Source: Fragum whitleyi
Lineage: Eukaryota > Mollusca > Bivalvia > Cardiida > Cardiidae
Reading direction: 5' to 3'
DNA: 64,000 nucleotides
Assembly: GCA_948146395.1 (NCBI GenBank)
Contig: OX411558.1
Coordinates: 37,956,850-38,020,849, forward strand
How positions within the stretch are numbered: position 1 is the stretch's first letter; every line of letters begins with the position of its first letter. Below, piece after piece: positions 10,984 through 23,500 of this stretch. A program made the translations under genes and the position numbers. The notes beneath the pieces were generated by a model, which saw only the letters and a program-made list of their open reading frames with translations, was not told the origin of the DNA and did not search any database.

Positions 10984-12075
10984 TTAATTCTTAAAAACAC
11001 ACCTTTTCACATTCACTTTACTTTGACCACCATTTTGATTTAACATTGGCTTATCGCCTTGAACACTTTCTTGATGCAACATATTTTCTGATTGATTTTC
11101 ATCACACATATCACTTTTTAGATACTCTTTCATATCGGACATATTTCTGTCGTATATTCCCCCTTCATCATTTTCTACTGTGACGCTATTTCCCTTCCTT
11201 CCTATCATTTTCATGACTGAATGAAGTAGATAATTTGCCAGTTGTCTTTTGCTTTAACAACTCATTGCTTTTTTGATCTGTATAGACTTTATCTTTCATT
11301 TTCTTTTCACTATCTCTATCTTTTACTATTTGGTCATTACTTTAATAATCCTTTAATTACAGTAATTTGTTTCTCAATATTCTCTAGAATAATTATTCGG
11401 CAGGACTTACACTTGGAAGTGAGGGTTAACATTATCTTTACATAATAAGAAAATTGCTGAGCTCCTGTTTCCAGTCTTAGTTTTGAGAAAACGATATTTT
11501 ACTCGTTTTATAATCCCTTTGTTCTGTACACCAACCTCCCTATTAGCTTGGCGTCCAATCTCCATTTCCTTAAATAACCCTTCATTTCTTGACTATTACA
11601 TTCATTGTATTATCTGTCTTTTTTGCCATTGGAAAACCATGAGTACTAAATAAATTATCTAAATAATAAATGCTCTTGTCCGAGTTGTCGTTTTCATGGG
11701 CATTGCTACCACCCATCTAGAAACTTATATACCACTACTAACATACTTTCACTATTTGGAAATGGACCAAAAGAATCAGAAATAGAATGTTCCCAAGGAG
11801 TATTTGGTAAATCACTACTTATAATTAGTTCTGGTCAATGAGGACTCGTGACTAACTGACATCCTTTGCACCCTTTCAAGTATTGTTTTATTGTCTAGTC
11901 CATTTTTGACCACCATACTTTTGACATCAGCCTTTGTTTCATGATAGTCATTTCAGGGTGTCCTTCGTGACCCAATTCTAACTCTCTTTATCTTAAACTC
12001 TGCGGTATAACTATTCTGGTTCCTCTCAAAATCAAATAGCCAAAAGATATTAATTCATGTTGTACGGAATATATT
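10984..12075 (-). pseudogene. Ty3/Gypsy retrotransposon pol fossil (integrase region)
   Basis: The minus strand gives the integrase zinc-binding segment: LILRGTRIVIPQSLR, then ELGHEGHPEMTIMKQRLMSK, VWW and LKGCKGCQLV, which is an HHCC finger. Next come PELIISSDLPNTPWEH and FGPFPNSES from the start of the catalytic core. After a badly decayed core come LLKQKTTGKLSTSF and GRKGNSVTVEND..YDRNMSDMKEYL, typical of the integrase C-terminus. There are several in-frame stops and frame changes. Integrase inserts retrotransposon cDNA; this copy is inactive. No reverse transcriptase region was recognised to the right. Confidence 0.85.
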
Positions 12076-15049
12076 GTTCATTGTTAAATTTATGCCGTCC
12101 TCCAGATTCTAACGCTGATCTGATCGAACTTTTAGACAATATTCGTCATTTAGGACACAAAAACAAAATCAAAGGCCTGAAAGGCCTGAATTGAAGACAA
12201 GACTGAATATTAACAATTGGGATGAAAATTGTTGCGTTTTGAGAAGATCTCTTGAGTGGGAATCAAAAATTTAAAACAATCATTGATGGTAACATATGGA
12301 AACTGCACCTTCCTAACAAATGAATATGCTTTACTTTGAAGACTCATCACTTCCAGATAAACCTATCCCTCTAGCCAATTCAAGCTTAACAAGAGGGTAA
12401 CTGCCTTCATAATCACTATTCATCCCCAAGTGTAAGTTTTCAATATCCTAAATGAAAAATTTCATTTAACCAACAGAAATATGGTGGCAATTCCTGTATT
12501 CTAAAAACTCATATGAATTATTGCAACCCTGTTTTATAAAAATTGTATAGATTATCCCCAGCAATCCAATATGATCCAAATCCGATTTTTTTCCAGTCAA
12601 ACTTATTAAGTGGATGTGTAAAAATCTTAAATAAAATGATAATCCACATGACACACATTGCTTACCCCTTGATGAAGAGCTGAAAATTTCATTGCCATGG
12701 CGAATATTGCCCTGAATTGGAAATTTGTTCAAATTTCTTTTACATTTATTATCTGATCCAGGATTTTTTTTTATGAATACCGTATTAGTTACTTCCAGGA
12801 GTGAAACATTCTATTTCTATTTTTCCATTGAGATATTTCGATCTCCATTTCAGGTTATTCTCCTTGCATATGGTCTTACTTAGTAGAAAATTATGTTTAC
12901 TACAAAATAATATATAAACCTGTTAAGACAACCAACCTTTCAGGCCTTTTCCACGGGACTGCTTTTCTAGATCAAGATTCGGATTGAACTATCCGGTTAA
13001 CTATCAATTTTGACAAAACTGCCAAAATGACAGATCGTTAAATGAAATCCCGAGCTACAGCATTTATCACCTTGGGTAGAATTCTTTCAAAGTCCACTCC
13101 AGAATGTAACAAATATATCCATTCCAGTTTCCAAAACAGTTTTTGTTATTGTCAGAAAATTGTCGAAAACAAAAGCGGAAACTCAAAACCGGGGTCGCGC
13201 ATACGTTGTACTACTGTATAGGCCATTCGGAACACCACTCGGCCAATCTAACGCATTCGTCACAACTCGTCCGATTCCGCAACCTACATTTAGATAGATC
13301 TGAGACTTCGGAGATCGCCCGATAATTGCCGAGTGAATATCACGATCACGATCTGTTGCCGTTTACGGAAATGAGCGAGTGATGTTCCAAATGCTGTACA
13401 ATATGGATAGACAAAACAAGCCTAATAATAAAGTAATTTGATAAGCCATCGAAATTTCTCCGTAAATCCAAGTAAAAATTCAAACCTAGGAAATTCCAAG
13501 GGTTTACGAGTTTATTCAAATAGCCTTGTGTTATTTTAGTTTTTATCCATTTACAATACGACAGGCCCGGGAGACGGATAAATAAAGCAACCTTAAGGAC
13601 ACACAAACACACAATTTTACGAGAAATAGGGAGTCTAAAATGGGGAACTGAAAATAGCTTGCCAATGCTATGCATAAAAACAGTTGTAGGATGCAATTGA
13701 AAATTTGGAGCAAATGCAAAAGATTGCAGCCGAAAACGCCCTAAAGCAGCACCACTTACGAATGTAAAACACGTTTCTGCAGGCAACTTCTGCATAGATC
13801 ACGTGTTCACTCCTCTGAGGTCCCGGCCAGAATTTAGGTCAGCACCAAAATTTTACGGTATATTGCTACACTATTGATTATTTTTGCCGCGTTTATTTTT
13901 ATGAATGGGTCTACTTTTTTTAGCGTAATAACACATGTAGGTTTGTTATCAAAATCCGATGGCGACGATCCCTATATTGAAAGACAGGTAAACCTGTCTT
14001 CAATAAAAACGACTTTATGCTTTATTCACTGTTTACCAACAACAAACGTTATCTAAAAATTTCGTCAACAGGAAAGCTTTGATCAGTAACTGTTCTGAGT
14101 TTGTATTGATCAATACTCAAAGTACACAAGTCTCTAAGCTCATAAATATTGACATAGGAAAGAAATAAAACAAGCTTAGAATTAACAGTGGTAGACTTTT
14201 CATGTATTTCTAAATTACTATCAAGATATTTGCAGATATTAAGATTTGATTTTTGCAAGTAATTTAATTTAAACAAGCAAATTTATCAATCGTCGGAAAG
14301 GATACATTACCCAAATATGTTTTCCCGAGATTTGAATATTTCTTAAAACTAGCAAAAAGTGGTCTCAGACTCAAAGTCTTTTATTACAAATAGTACAAGG
14401 CCGTTATTTCTTTGAATATAAGCAAAATATTGGTCCTGGTTAAGAAAAGGAAGTTTGAAGATTTATAAAATTACGCCCATGTATCCCGGAATAACCAATT
14501 TTCGTCGATGCAAGAATAATTTTGCACTGAGACGGATATAGCTTACTCTTTTTTATAAGTGAACAATTCTGTATAATATTCAATCTCTCTGATCAAATAT
14601 GCACAAAAACAAGATGTTTACAGGTTTCTTATTTCAATCAAGAACAAAAACGGAGGTCACTAACCTGAAACATCCCTTTGATGACGTCACAAGTTTTCGT
14701 CGTTCTCCAAAGAGAGTTTCCTAAGTATGGTGGATAGTGTGAGCCATCAGCAAACTTACTCAAAATGAAACTTGTAAACTTTTTTCTAACATAATGAAAA
14801 AATGGGAGAATAATAAATCACAAAATTAAGCATAACTAAGTTCCTGTAATCAATTATAGATTTCTTTGTTCAAGAAATTCAACTGAATTTATGTAAAAGG
14901 GCCTAAATCAATCAAAATACAACCCCTTGCATGAAAGTGTACAATTGACCTAAAACAATTAGATTGAAAAAAATAGCTAAAAAAACTTTGCAAACATCTA
15001 AAATCAGCATCAAATTATAACAGAAAGCAGGTCATTTTCAGAATTCAGT
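12076..15049. other. Intergenic, little recognisable
   Basis: No exon or RNA gene supported. 13980-14001 is a short perfect hairpin (AAGACAGGT/ACCTGTCTT). The 149-codon minus-strand frame at 13346-13795 lacks any domain pattern. Some of 12100-12900 may be further decayed Gypsy sequence. Confidence 0.45.
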
Positions 15050-15580
15050 TCTTTTCAAGTTGCAACCAGGGCAAAGAAATCCATCACCACATCTGATCAC
15101 TTTAACTGGAGTGCAGTATTTAAGATGATTCTAGGAATCACAGGCATCACACTGGCCCCATTTTGTGAAAATAGTTGAAGTGCATTCCTTGAGCTCCTTA
15201 GGTGTTATCTGATGGCAGACACTACATTTTTTCCTCTTCTGAAAACTGAGTGGGTTTCCATAGCTTTTGAATCCTTAATTGACAGCATTATCTGTTGCCA
15301 GGTTGATAGTTTCCTGTCTTGTATATCCGAAACCAAGTTCAGCCATGGTATTGATATGTTTAGTGAGCAAAGACTCTTGTTCCAGTGATAACATCGGAGT
15401 TGGACCAGATTTTATGACATCAAGACCAATATATTCTATATTTTAGAGCTCAACAAGGGACTCCATTTTCGGCAGCACCTCTTTGTGCAGGCATATTCTG
15501 TTCTATTACAGCATTGAAGGCATCCGCAAGAGCATCTTGGTCATAGTTGGCTCTGTATTTACCCCTGGCTTTTCCATGGA
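15050..15580 (-). pseudogene. HTH_psq/pogo-like gene or transposase fossil
   Basis: Right after a splice-acceptor-like TTCTTTCAG on the minus strand it reads KARGKYRANYDQDALADAFN, followed by AAENGVP: the helix-turn-helix pattern of pipsqueak/CENP-B/pogo proteins. After stops and a frame change it continues LSLEQESLLTKHINTMAELG and YTRQETINLATDNAV, the second part of such domains, and then Cys-pair segments KKCSVCHQI and QCDACDS with further stops. Probably a dead pogo-like transposon or a decayed gene copy derived from one. Nothing else of it was found nearby. Confidence 0.6.
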
Positions 15581-15616
15581 CCTGAAAGAATAAAAAAAAC
15601 TATAAAATAAAAAAGA

Positions 15617-15627
15617 CCCCCCCCCCC

Positions 15628-15674
<47 letters not shown>
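15617..15674. repeat. Homopolymer pair C12/A~46
   Basis: Twelve C followed by about 46 A. Length is likely unstable and poorly resolved by sequencing. Confidence 0.9.
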
Positions 15675-15675
<1 letters not shown>

Positions 15676-16999
15676 ACAAAACAATATAGTGATAGAATAT
15701 ATAATTGTCTGAAAATTATTATTTTATGGTATTATAGGGATTCCATAGATTATATATACATTTATTCGGTTTAAAACTTGAGAAATTAAAAAAAAAAATA
15801 GATAAAAAATCCAGATTGCTGTAATTTTTGATAACGTGGCACCTAAGAGCTCCCTTAGTTTTTGCTTTCAAAATGCGGGGGCGTGACCTAATTTGCATAA
15901 GCGTCTGGTCGATCATAATCAAAGGATGCAGCCGAAACTGTTTACGGTGGATATGGGATTTGATTTTTAGGTAATACCAAGGGGGGAAGACCGAAATAAA
16001 AAAAGACAAAGGAAAAATTACCATTTTAAGGCGTTCAATTAATGACCAGGATCGAACTTACCTTTCGTATTTCCATTTTTATGGAGAGTGATTGAGAATC
16101 CTTTAGAGGTAATCTACTGTCAAAGTAACTTTGTTTACATTTGCTACGAATGCGCACTCATATATAATTTCCGGAATTCCCTTGTGCGTCGAAAACACGA
16201 GAGCGACGAAAGTAGGTTACGCCGGGATACTACCCCCTTACTCTGTTGCTCTGCACCTGAGGACCTAACAGTGATGATGTAGCGTTTTACATAAAGGTCT
16301 ATGAACTGATGATCCATACCGATATACAGGCTGTTGATCTACATTAATATATAATTGTCTGCCAAAAAAACCCTGCCGCTTTATCCCATTTCGGATTTTA
16401 TGAACAACTCTCTAAACATTCTTTGAGCGATCCTCTTTACAAATCTAAGGTCAATGGCATAATAAGACTATAACGAAAGGAAAAAGCATGTGATTTTTAT
16501 ATACACGAAAAAAGTGTAACATAAAAATGTTTTGTACTAAAAGGCAAAGAATCGAATCAACAAAAACCTTATGAAGTTTTGACCAGTGATCCTTTGGTTT
16601 TAAGTAGATGATGCTTTGAAATAGAGGGGGAAAATGTTTTTACTCTCAACAAGTACTCCGCATTCATCTGCATGTACCATCTCAAAATGACATTCTCTCA
16701 GAAGATAAATAAAACAACTATAAAGTATTGCTAGTGACTTGTTTCGCTTTGATTGAATCATCCATTGTAACAAAATTAATCCAAATAAAAATCTTGTTTT
16801 AATTGAAGTCGTTTCTTTGTCTTTACAGACAGGGAAAACCATAATATCCGAACTTTTTAAAGATCTTATTAAGACTGGTTGAATTTCACAATCAAGACTG
16901 GTTGAAATTCACAGCTGGTGGTGGTTTTTTTATCAATATGTACATTACTAGCCGATTAAAAGTGACAAATGGTAATGTTTTTCTTGAGAAGAAGATCAA
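15675..16999. other. Intergenic, nothing recognised
   Basis: The short frames at 15719-16024 and 16600-16842 have no domain signature or splice context. No repeat family identified. Confidence 0.45.
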
Positions 17000-17910
17000 C
17001 GAGAGGGCTATAGTGGCCCTTAATCGCTCACCTGAGTGAAATGTCCAAAACATGTTTCAAGCATTTTTTGAAAAGTTTTTTTGTTGTTAATTTTCAGGCA
17101 AAAAATCAGACTTCCCGAGCGTTTTGACCTTGTTTTAGACCCCCACTTGACCCAATTTTGATCTTGTACAAGATGTTATCACAATTATTATTCTGGCCAG
17201 ATTTTAAGATAAAAAATGTGAAATCTAGGGTGTATACACGGTTTTTCTTAGATTTTACCCCGTGACCATGTTTTTGACGCCACTTGTCCAAATTTCAAAC
17301 TGGACTGGGATTTTATCAAGACAATACAAGACAAGACAACCAAACTACAGGCTTATCAGGCAAAAAATGAAAACTCAAGGTTACATACAATGTTTTTCTT
17401 AGATTTAACATCATGACCTAGTTATTGACTCCACTTGACCCTATTTCGAACTCGTCCGAGATTTTATCAAAACAATCATTCTGACCAGATTTCAGGTCGA
17501 TCAGGAAAAAAATGTGACCTGTAGAGTGCATACAAGGTTTTTCTAAGATTTGACCCCATGACCTAGTTTTTGACCTAACTTGACCCAATTAAGAACTTGG
17601 CCGAGATTAAGACAATCATTCTGACAAAATTTCAGGTTGATTGGGCAAAAATGTAACCTCTTGATTGCATACAAGGTTTTTCTAAGATTTGACCTCGTGA
17701 TCTAGTTTTTGACCACAATTGACCCAATTACGAACTTGTCCGAGATTTTATCAAGACAATCATTCTGACCAAAATTCAGGTTGATTTGGCAAAACATTTG
17801 GCCTCTAGAGTGCATACAAGGTAAATGTTGACGACACACGACGGACGACACACGACGGCATCTACCTAACCACAAAAGCTCACTTTGAGCACTTCATGCT
17901 CAGGTGAGCT
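17000..17910 (-). mobile_element. HINE-like repeat, core type A
   Basis: On the minus strand it starts AGCTCACCTGAGCATGAAGT, a head hairpin, runs through about five ~125-bp tandem units (plus strand 'gacctagtttttgac..cttgacccaatt', 'gattttatcaagacaatcattctgacca'), and ends CTCAGGTGAGCGATTAAGGGCC with a GGGCC..GCCC hairpin and CTCTCG. The core is the same type as the large array at 49940. Confidence 0.7.
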
Positions 17911-18306
17911 AATAAGGAAAAAAACAGTAATGAAGAAATGTGTTTAATGATTCCAGTATGCTTTTATGCAGTTATTGTCAAATGCTTATTCTTCGAAATA
18001 AATAATGCCGATCTGCAAGATCTAGAAATGTTGCTGTTTTTTTTGATAAAACGAAATCGTTATTAAACATGTGTTCGATTCTGTAGCCGTTTCTCGTATT
18101 TGATATATATTCTCTTTACTAAATCTAAGTAATTGGAGCGCTGAAATCCATCTTCGGTTTCCTTCTCTGTGTGATATACATAATTTGCAAACAGCTGTAT
18201 TTTCTTTCATAACATTCTAATGACAACGAAGCATCACTAATAATTCAAAGACCTTTTCCCACAAGAACCTAGGGAATTTAAAAAGGAAAAAAAAACTATA
18301 TTAAAA
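17911..18306. other. Upstream region of the mucin gene
   Basis: About 400 bp between a repeat and the mucin start codon. A TTTAAAAAGG at about 18279 could be a weak TATA element. No other feature seen. Confidence 0.35.
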
Positions 18307-20569
18307 ATGCCTTTTCAGATGGGATACCCTGCAAGAGCATTGTTTCTTGTGTGTTTACTTTCTGTTGGACAAAATGGTGCTAACTCCTTGTTACAATCGA
18401 ATTCAACAACAATTTCAAATATTTCACCTACAAAGAGTTCAACAGCGACAATAACAACAGCACCTAAAAGTACATCAGCGACAACATCTTCAACACCTGC
18501 GGCTACAATAGCGACAACAACTTCAACACCTACGACATCAACAGCGACAACAACTTCAACACCTACGACTACAACAGCGACCACAACTTCAACACCTACG
18601 ACTACAACAGCGACAACAGTGACAACATCTTCAACACCTACCACCACAACAGCTACAGCATCTACAACACCTACGACTACATCAGTGACAACAACTTCAA
18701 CACCTACGACCACAACAGCGACAACAACTTCAACACCTATGACCACGTCAGCGACAACATCTACAACACCTACGACTACAACAGTGACAACAACTTCAAC
18801 ACCTACGACTACAACAGCGACAACAACTTCAACACCTGCGACTACAACAGCGACAACAGCCACAATACCTACGACCAAAACAGCGGCAACAACTTCAACA
18901 CCCACGACTACAACACCTACGACCACAACAGCGACAACAACTTCAACACCTACGACTACAACAACTACATCATCTACGACTTCAACAGCGACAACAACTT
19001 CAACACCTACGAGTTCAACACCTACCACCACAACTGCGACAACAACTTCAACACCTACGACTACAACAGCGACAACAACTACAACATTTACGACTACAAC
19101 AGCGACAACAATTTCAACACCTGCGACTACAAAAGCGACAACAACTTCAAAACCTACGACTACAACAGCGACAACAGCCAGGACACCTCCGACCACAACA
19201 CCAACGACCACAACAGCGACAGCAACTTCAACATCTACGACTACAACAGCCACAACAACTTCAACACCTACGACTACAACAGCGATAAAAACTTCAACAC
19301 CTCCGACCACAACACCTACGACCAAAACAGCGACAACATCTTCAACACCTACGACTACAACAGTGACAACAACTTCAACACCTACGACTACAACAGCGAC
19401 AACTTCAACACCTGCGACTACAACAGCGACAACAGCCACAATACCTACGACCAAAACAGCGACAACAGCCACAACATCTCCGACAACAACACCTACGACC
19501 ACAACAGCGTCAACAACTTCAACACCGATTAAAACAGCGACAACAACTTCATCACCTTCGACTACAACAACAACAACTAAAACATCTACGACTACAACAG
19601 CGACAACAACAACTTCTTCGACTACAACAGCGACAACAACAGCTTCTACGACTACATCAGCGACGGCAACTGAAATTCCAACGACTTCAAAGGCGACATC
19701 TACAAGACCTACGACTACATCAGCGACAACAACTAAAACACCTATGACTACTACAGCGACAACACTTTTAACACCTACGACTACAACAGCGACAACAACT
19801 TCCACACTTTCGACTACAACAGCGACAATACCTACGACTACAACAGTGACAACAACTACAACACCTACGACTACAACAGCGACAACAACTTCAACACCTA
19901 CGATTACAACAGCCACAACACCTCTGACCACAACAACTACGACCACAACAGCGGAAACAAGTTCAACACGTACGACTACAACAGCGACAAGAACTTCAAC
20001 AAATAAGATTCTATCAGCGACAACAACTCAAACACCTACGACTACAAAAGCGACAACAACTTCAACATCTTCGACTACAACAGCAACAAAGACAACAACA
20101 TCTAAGAGTACATCAGCGACAACAACTTCCACACCTACGACAACAACAGTGGCAACAACTACAACAACTGAGAATCCATCAGCGACAAACACTTCACTAT
20201 CTAAGAGTTCTTCAGCGGCAACAACTTCATCACCTAAGACTACAACAGCGGTAATAACTTTAACATCTAAGACTTCAACAGCGGTAACAACTTCAACACC
20301 TAAGAGTACAACATCAACAACAACTACATCCTCTACGACAGTGACAACAACTACAGCACTTAAGAGTACAGCGTCCTCAACAACGAGTACAACTGCAAAG
20401 AGCACAACATCCTCGACAAAGGGTATAACATCTCAGGATACAACAGCGACAATTACGAGTTTCATTGAAACAAGTTCCTCACCTAAGAGCTTATTGAATA
20501 GTACAATTGTCTTTTCTAGAAGAACGACTGCTTCAAAAACTGCTCCTGAAATATTTCAGAAAACGCCAC
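18307..20569 (+). CDS. Mucin gene exon 1: signal peptide and Thr-rich repeats
   Basis: The ATG has A at -3 and is followed at once by a hydrophobic signal sequence. From about codon 60 the exon is a 33-bp tandem repeat encoding TTSTPTTTTAT and variants, degenerating toward the 3' end. The donor CCAC|GTAAGT at 20570 leaves phase 1. Reading on past it adds only nine residues before a stop. The long Val-rich frames on the opposite strand are shadows of the ACA/ACG/ACT codons. Confidence 0.93.
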
Positions 20570-23500
20570 GTAAGTCTCTTTTTTTTCAATTATGAAATGA
20601 GAAGAATCACCAAACGCTTTTTACCTCCAATTAAAATATTTGATTAATTGAATGGAGTTTTTCGTCGCTTTCAACAGTGTTTCAGTAATATCGCGGCGGC
20701 CGGAGCACTTAACAATAAATTCCTGGTATTCCTCCAGTGCTACTACCATCACATCCTTTCCTAGCCTCCAGCTGCTATCTCACATAGGTCTACGATTATC
20801 AACCGATTGGAGGTAGACAAATAGTCGGAGAGATTTAAACAATCGATTGGGATCGAACCTGGGACCTCTAGATTGACAGTACAGCAAAAACCATATAATT
20901 CAAATGTTTCTTTTTCATTTCGATAGTTATCAAATTTGAAAGGGATATTTGTTCAAAATAACAAAACGCTTACCTTTATAGTTGATATTTTTTGCAGAAA
21001 GATGGTTAATTATCTACGTACTCAAATTCGTTCATTGATAAATAAAAACAAATATTCATTCAATCAGAATAAAAGAAATCTTGATAGATACTTAAATAAA
21101 TTAATTGTGTTTTGAGTCGTAAAACACGAATCATTATTATTGTTGTTAAAGACAAAGATTTGCGTAAAACCAAACTAAAATCCTCATTATTGTGACAAAT
21201 GAAGGACTCAAATTGAATGTTCATTGGAGCAACGACCATTTTATTCCAATACGAATATCAATTATATCAAAGACAAATACTGATGCCGACGCATTTATTT
21301 TCTCATCAGAGTACGAAGGGCTCAAGGTCAGCCATTGTAATCGGTTAATGCCTGGTGTTAGTATGTCTGTCCGCGCCCGTCCGACAACAATTAAATCATA
21401 ATATTTCCCTCCGAAATTAGGAATGGATTGTTAAATAAAATACTTTCCAAATACTTCACGTAACTATCCGTATCCAAAACCTTAAGGCCTACAGCTTTCA
21501 CAATTGAGATGAATCATCGCCCATTACTTGTCTACCAAAATACTCTACGTGGGAACAATGCTGTATATTGTGGAGTTTTGGATTTCGGGTTTTGTTGTCA
21601 TGCTGAAGTCCTGGTTTACCTTGCATCTAATATAGGGTCAAGGGGAAAAATGCAAAAAAAAGAATAATTCGAGATTTTCGTTCTTATTAACCATGAACTT
21701 TACAGGGCGTGTTATCTGTACACAAATTATGTATTTAGCAATATGTCTTTGTCATGCTTCATAAAAACCATGGTAAACGTGTATAAAAGTCAAAGTTCTG
21801 AAAGCGCCAGATGTAGTATTAGTGGATAGATAGATACCTTTATTTCCTTCATTACAGGAGAGTGAAAACATATTAAATACATTCAGACAAAATGCAAACA
21901 TATTTACAACGACTAGATGTACAAGAACATAATAAACAAAACATTTGGACAGACAGTCAAACAAACAAAGGATGCACCTATCATGCTCAGATGAGCTTAA
22001 AGAGATGTGCCTGCATGGAGCCCAAATATGACCCCAGGGTCTTGATATGAACACACTTTGTAGGGGCCCTCAAGATAATGCTACATAACAAATATGAAAG
22101 CTGTGTGCCCTCTGGTTTCAGATTTTTAAAGATTTTCATTCTTTCATTCTGTGTAAAAAGGGTTGCACCCGGGTGGAGCCCAAATATGATTCCAGGGTCT
22201 TGATATGAACAAACTTGGTAGAGGTCCACTAGGTGATGCTACGTACAAAATATGAAAGCTGTCTGCCTCTAATATTTGGCAGGACATAAAGTCCTATTAA
22301 TATTTAGCAGGAAAAAGATATATATGGGTGCAAACTTGAAACCTAGCCCTGAGTTTTGGGTCCTCAATGTTACAACAGAATAAAGAAAGGGAGCATAGCT
22401 TCTATTCAAAACCGGAAAGTATACATCAATTTAAATTTTACCCAGAGAATTTCTCAAACTAAACACTATATAATGCATTCCGTTTAAAATTAAGCCTGAG
22501 CTGTTGTCTTTACTTTATACAGTGAGCAAGCCCAGGAACCTATGGGATCACTTCGTAAAAGTATTTTACATAACAATTTTATTGTATATATGCCGAAAAA
22601 AATGATTTAATTATTTCAGAAAAAAGAAATTGAGCCTGTGTGTGACATTTCAACCCATTTGTCCACTGGGGTCAGGCTGTGCATCGGTAAACTGACCAAC
22701 GATTCTGCTTTGATAAAACATCTAAAAAAAAATATAGCAACAACCCAAATGCTTAGCCCAAAAATTGAAAGTGATGCTTGTGTTAGGTATTCTTAAAAAT
22801 GGTGCATTGTCAAAACTTAAAATGATTTTCACGCAAACGAGCCCTTCAAAGACGAATTTCAAAGCCTTATGAGGGCGCAGAAAATTGGACGACACGCCAC
22901 CTCGCAACTGATACTTCCAAACAGATTAAACAATTATTGGCAATAAAAAGAGGACCATAAAAAGACATTTCCCTGCACAACGTTCCGAGAAAAGGCAAAT
23001 CTTATAAAATAAGTTCAAGATTTGATTGTATCTAGCATATTAAAAAAAATTATTGTTCAAGATGTTAAAACATCAAATGTTCTTTTTTTCTGTATGATGG
23101 TGCGTTTTAAATGCGGTTCAGTTAATTCTTAAACAGTATAATCCAATAATTATTCAAAAAGGGGCTTGGAATTTTTGAATTATGTTCATAGTTCAAAAAT
23201 GAAATGTTCATGCAGGCCTATTCAACCAAACATGTTTATATATTGTTTCTTAGGCAGTAATTTGAGATTTCCAATGGAGCTGGCTGTGGATGACTATTTC
23301 TCACAGGAATTAAAAATCAATAGCAGTTCAAAGTATATACAGCTGAAGGAAAATGTCACGGCATATGTAAGTATTATTGCTCGGCTGAAAATACCCGAAA
23401 TAGGACAAGGTGGTTATCATAAATATTCTTGATGAACATCAATGGCGGTTAGGATATTTCAACTTCGGTCACATTTACCAAAAATATTGAACCCTTCATT

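Noticed and set aside
13346..13795. 149-codon minus-strand frame
   Set aside because: No recognisable domain, composition like translated non-coding DNA, no splice-consistent partner.
18315..19946. 543-codon Val-rich open frame on the minus strand
   Set aside because: Antisense shadow of the Thr-repeat minisatellite: complements of ACA/ACG/ACT/ACC codons contain no stops. No start context, domain or splice site.
20028..20405. 125-codon Val-rich minus-strand frame
   Set aside because: Same antisense shadow of the mucin repeats.
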